Shown here in pieces: positions 6,521-8,813 of a stretch of 8,813 nt of DNA. Position 1 is the first letter of the stretch, and each line of letters starts with the position of its first letter. The translations under genes and the position numbers were made by a program. Source of the DNA: Euryarchaeota archaeon UBA89 (GTDB taxonomy: Archaea > Thermoplasmatota > Poseidoniia > Poseidoniales > Thalassarchaeaceae); NCBI GenBank assembly GCA_002495525.1, contig DAFS01000011.1:25682-34494 (forward strand), given 5' to 3'. A model generated the notes under the pieces. That model was not told the origin of the DNA, did no database searches, and saw only the letters and a list, made by a program, of their open reading frames with translations.

Positions 6521-7183
6521 GTGAGTATGGCTTTACTCCAACAGTGGCGCAGTAGGCGTTCTTGGGCCATAGATGGTATTATTGCTCTGGGAGGTGCTGC
6601 AATGGGAATCTCGGCTCTAATACCAGCAGTAATGCCTCCAATTTCTGAAGGTACAATCTCTTCACCGACCGAACATCCATGGGAACATCCAGTACGTGCA
6701 AAAATTTTGACTACATTAGAGAAATCTCCTGGCCTGCATTTTCGTGAATTGCAGAGAAGAATGAATGCAGCAAATGGTACTCTTAGACACCACTTAGATG
6801 TTTTAGTAAACGAAAAAACTGTATCAATTATACCAGTTAATGGAAGAACCTGTTATTACGCCGGTGCGCCGGCTCAAATTGAAATATTATTAGGAACGGG
6901 GGTAAGAGATGAAAAGAGGGCTGCTGCGATGTTACCAGTAGGTCTATCAAGTCTTCAAAAATCAATTGTTGTAAGACTTGCAATGTCATGTATTCCAGAA
7001 AGTCAAGCTCAATTAGCTAGAGATTTGGGTAGATCTCGTTCTGCAGTTCATTCAGCTATTTCTGTTTTGAGAAATAGAGGCATTGTTTCTCCTGATAAAT
7101 TGACATTAGCGGACCATTTATCCGGATTAAAGACTTCGAAAATTGAATATAATTGGCTCGACTTGAGAGTAGAGTATGCTTGA
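6521..7183 (+). CDS. Tandem winged-helix DNA-binding protein with N-terminal hydrophobic segment
   Basis: 220 residues from GTG 6521; ATG 6527 gives 218 and is equally plausible. After a basic start (QQWRSRRSW) comes a hydrophobic stretch at about 17-38 (GIIALGGAAMGISALIPAVM), likely a membrane segment. The first winged helix at about 56-114 (HPVRAKILTTLEKSPGLHFR, GTLRHHLDVL, a wing ending in RTCYYAG) is of ArsR/MarR type. The second lies at about 143-192 (SLQKSIVVRLAM, QAQLARDLGRSRSAVHSAI, LRNRGIVSP). The layout recalls the archaeal group of predicted regulators with two HTH domains (COG3398-like), an assignment made from memory of the family. It follows the HxlR gene by 62 bp in the same direction; co-transcription is possible but not shown. 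No strong ribosome site or TATA box was found. Target genes are unknown. Confidence 0.8.
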   Translation: MSMALLQQWRSRRSWAIDGIIALGGAAMGISALIPAVMPPISEGTISSPTEHPWEHPVRAKILTTLEKSPGLHFRELQRRMNAANGTLRHHLDVLVNEKTVSIIPVNGRTCYYAGAPAQIEILLGTGVRDEKRAAAMLPVGLSSLQKSIVVRLAMSCIPESQAQLARDLGRSRSAVHSAISVLRNRGIVSPDKLTLADHLSGLKTSKIEYNWLDLRVEYA

Positions 7184-7197
7184 TTAGCCAAAATTAC

Positions 7198-7229
7198 TCA
7201 GAGTTTAGCAGAATGCTCTTACACTCTGA
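7198..7229. promoter_or_regulatory. Dyad upstream of the 361-codon regulator gene
   Basis: TCAGAGT (7198-7204) and ACTCTGA (7223-7229) form a perfect 7-bp inverted repeat with an 18-nt spacer, in the 64-bp gap before ATG 7248. It could be an operator for one of the flanking winged-helix proteins, or a weak hairpin. At this length chance is possible. Confidence 0.3.
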
Positions 7230-7247
7230 ATTATCGGATAAGGTTGT

Positions 7248-8333
7248 ATGTTCAGATTAAGGTTGGTTGAGCAACCAATGCCAACAGGTAGTAAAGACAC
7301 TCAAGTCCTATTAGAATGGTTAATTGATTCCCTATCTCTAGTAAGAAGAAAATCAGAGTCTTGGAATACTAATGACGAACCAAGTGCGCTGCATAGAATG
7401 TTTACAGGTTCCCTATTGAAAGAACCACTCCGAGGTTGGAATACCAAAGAATTAGGAGATAGTTGCGGCTTATCACAAACTGCAATGCATAATCAGATGC
7501 TAAGGTTAAGAGAGTCCGGATTAGTATCTTCTGAACTTAGGGGAAGATGGCATATTCATGTTCTTAGAGGAGGGTCGATGACGAATGCAGTAGAGTTATT
7601 AGGGGTTCAGGCAAGAAAAATTCTTGATATACGCCTTACAGAATTATCTGATTTAATTATTGATTCAGAAGAAAGAATGTCCACTGATGCTGAGGATGAA
7701 GAAAGGAGATTTAAAATTAAAATTGCAGAACCTAGTTCTACAATTGATGGAAAAGATCGAATCGACTCACTAATTGATGATCTAGGTCTAAATGGTGAGA
7801 GAGGAAAGTCAGAAGATGACTTGGCAAAAAAAATAACTATTGAGCTTGCTAAAAGCCATAGGGCAGTTACTTTGCTAGTATTAGCAGAAAGATTAGATGA
7901 AACAAGATCAAGGGTTCAAAGAGTCCTTGAAAGACTATTGGAGATGAGTATTATCGAAAGAGTTGCTATGCCAGATAGAATTGCACAAGACGTCTATCTT
8001 GGTTTGATGAGACAATTTGATGCTAGAGGTGAAGAGTGGTTAGTCACCAGAGGAGGGTTAGGCAGGTTAGAATCAAACATAACAAAGAAGATAGTTACAG
8101 GCATTAAGAAAAAAAGTCTGAGTATTGAGAAAGTACAAGATATACTCGAAGATGTAGAAATTGAGAATCAAAAATTATTACTAAATACATTAGGTGGAAG
8201 AATGCCTTACGGATTTAGAATAGCAGGAAAAAACGGTGATGAAATTAGAGAAAGAGTTCTAAATCGTTTAGATCGAACAATACGTAGACTAGTTACAGTT
8301 GCTAAGAGAATAGATAATTCTCTTGAAGTGTAA
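7248..8333 (+). CDS. Uncharacterised DNA-binding protein with two probable winged-helix modules
   Basis: 361 residues. The first helix-turn-helix is at about 47-107: LKEPLRGWNTKELGDSCG, LSQTAMHNQMLRLRESGLV, then a wing at RGRWHIHVL. A charged linker (about 135-190, rich in Glu, Asp and Ser) follows. A second module at about 203-250 has AVTLLVLAERLDETRSRVQ, VLERLLEMSIIERV. The C-terminal third is basic and helical (KKIVTGIKKKS, RERVLNRLDRTIRRL), probably for dimerisation or nucleic-acid contact. There is no membrane segment or ligand-binding domain I can name. It lies 64 bp after the tandem winged-helix gene in the same direction. The start at ATG 7248 has no Shine-Dalgarno; ATG 7278 is possible. 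Its TAA directly abuts the stop of the convergent flavin oxidoreductase gene. DNA binding is likely; the regulated genes are unknown. Confidence 0.75.
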   Translation: MFRLRLVEQPMPTGSKDTQVLLEWLIDSLSLVRRKSESWNTNDEPSALHRMFTGSLLKEPLRGWNTKELGDSCGLSQTAMHNQMLRLRESGLVSSELRGRWHIHVLRGGSMTNAVELLGVQARKILDIRLTELSDLIIDSEERMSTDAEDEERRFKIKIAEPSSTIDGKDRIDSLIDDLGLNGERGKSEDDLAKKITIELAKSHRAVTLLVLAERLDETRSRVQRVLERLLEMSIIERVAMPDRIAQDVYLGLMRQFDARGEEWLVTRGGLGRLESNITKKIVTGIKKKSLSIEKVQDILEDVEIENQKLLLNTLGGRMPYGFRIAGKNGDEIRERVLNRLDRTIRRLVTVAKRIDNSLEV

Positions 8334-8813
8334 TCATTTTCCATCTGTTACAAAGCCTTTCCAAGCTCGCATATATTCTACAAAAATAGGACTTAAATCT
8401 GCTTCAAGGAGATGGCTCTCAGAAAAAGGAGGTTTTTGAGGAGAATATGAAATATCTGAGAGATATTTTGGCCAATCAGGATAAGCTATCCCTACTCTAG
8501 CAACACCAACTAAGTCAGCGCCTTCGTCGATAACATACTGAGCATCTTTTGCAGACCATACAGCACCGGTCGATATCAAAGGTAATCTATTATCAGTTAC
8601 TTCACTAAATATCTTAGTTAAGCTCCTATTATCTAATTCAGAATCGACTTTTTGAAAAACGTCCCAACATGATATATGTAAAATATCAATTTCTAGTTCT
8701 GAAAGTATTCTAGCTAATTGTAAGCTATCTTCTAAGTAAATACCTAGTTTTTCAATTATAGGTGAAATACGAACTACAATTAAAAAATCAGGACTTGTTT
8801 GTTTGCGAATAGA
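8334..8813 (-). CDS. NADH:flavin oxidoreductase, Old Yellow Enzyme family (C-terminal part; 5' end missing)
   Basis: 159 codons are visible, from the window edge to a TGA at 8334-8336; the N-terminal half lies beyond the edge. The visible part matches the last strands of the FMN-binding TIM barrel: VVRISP (13-18), an LEDSLQLARILSEL helix (27-40), IDILHIS (42-48), then PLISTGAVWSAKDAQYVI (78-95) and GADLVGVARVGIAYPDWP (98-115). The last two motifs correspond to the FMN-phosphate loop and the conserved G-x-x-R-x-x-x-x-x-P-D-W of the family. These enzymes reduce activated C=C bonds, such as those of enones or enoyl-thioesters, using NAD(P)H; the true substrate here cannot be told. Loop STGA replaces the more usual VGG(I/V). 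The TTG at 8579 is an internal Leu codon, not the start. Confidence 0.88.
   Translation of the reverse strand, partial: SIRKQTSPDFLIVVRISPIIEKLGIYLEDSLQLARILSELEIDILHISCWDVFQKVDSELDNRSLTKIFSEVTDNRLPLISTGAVWSAKDAQYVIDEGADLVGVARVGIAYPDWPKYLSDISYSPQKPPFSESHLLEADLSPIFVEYMRAWKGFVTDGK

Noticed and set aside
6860..6873. GC-rich hairpin GCCGG-TGCG-CCGGC in an AT-rich region
   Set aside because: It lies in frame inside the tandem winged-helix gene and encodes Ala-Gly-Ala-Pro-Ala. A coding explanation is sufficient, and no T-run follows it.
8334..8579. Reading the oxidoreductase as a complete 81-residue protein from TTG 8579
   Set aside because: The same frame stays open to the window edge and encodes further Old Yellow Enzyme-type strands (VVRISP, IDILHIS), so the TTG is internal.

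Overview
The window looks like a chromosomal segment of an uncultivated, AT-rich marine euryarchaeon, most likely Marine Group II (Candidatus Poseidoniales) or a close relative. This is inferred from four things: large secreted Ig/PKD-repeat proteins with a C-terminal membrane anchor, a beta-oxidation fusion protein in the archaeal order (dehydrogenase first, hydratase second), several winged-helix regulators, and heavy AGA/ATA codon use. No rRNA, tRNA, CRISPR array, transposase or phage gene was seen.

Left part (1-3511, minus strand): a two-gene operon for secreted, membrane-anchored proteins. An 870-residue protein has a signal peptide, a choice-of-anchor-V/Reeler-like domain with a CSCH motif, about five Ig-like repeats, a PKD domain and a C-terminal membrane helix. 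Its stop codon overlaps (ATGA) the start of a second exported protein, which has a CGGSCH motif and runs off the left edge. The second gene has a strong Shine-Dalgarno inside the end of the first.

Middle (3591-5672, plus strand): a divergent 3-hydroxyacyl-CoA dehydrogenase/enoyl-CoA hydratase fusion, with the catalytic residues of both halves in place. It ends at a T-tract.

Region 5673-5999 has no long gene but is not empty. On the minus strand it holds two tiny, translationally coupled ORFs (25 and 35 codons). Each has a near-perfect Shine-Dalgarno, and they overlap by ATGA. They diverge from an HxlR-family regulator at 6000. The shared promoter carries a perfect 14-bp inverted repeat and four copies of a TACACTAAG-like half-site placed over the probable TATA boxes or transcription starts. 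This HxlR-controlled micro-peptide pair is the best candidate here for an undescribed system.

Right part (6000-8333, plus strand): three consecutive DNA-binding proteins. They are the HxlR regulator, a tandem winged-helix protein with a hydrophobic N-terminus, and a 361-residue protein with two probable winged-helix modules. The last one converges, with no spacer, on the C-terminal part of an Old Yellow Enzyme-type flavin oxidoreductase that runs off the right edge.
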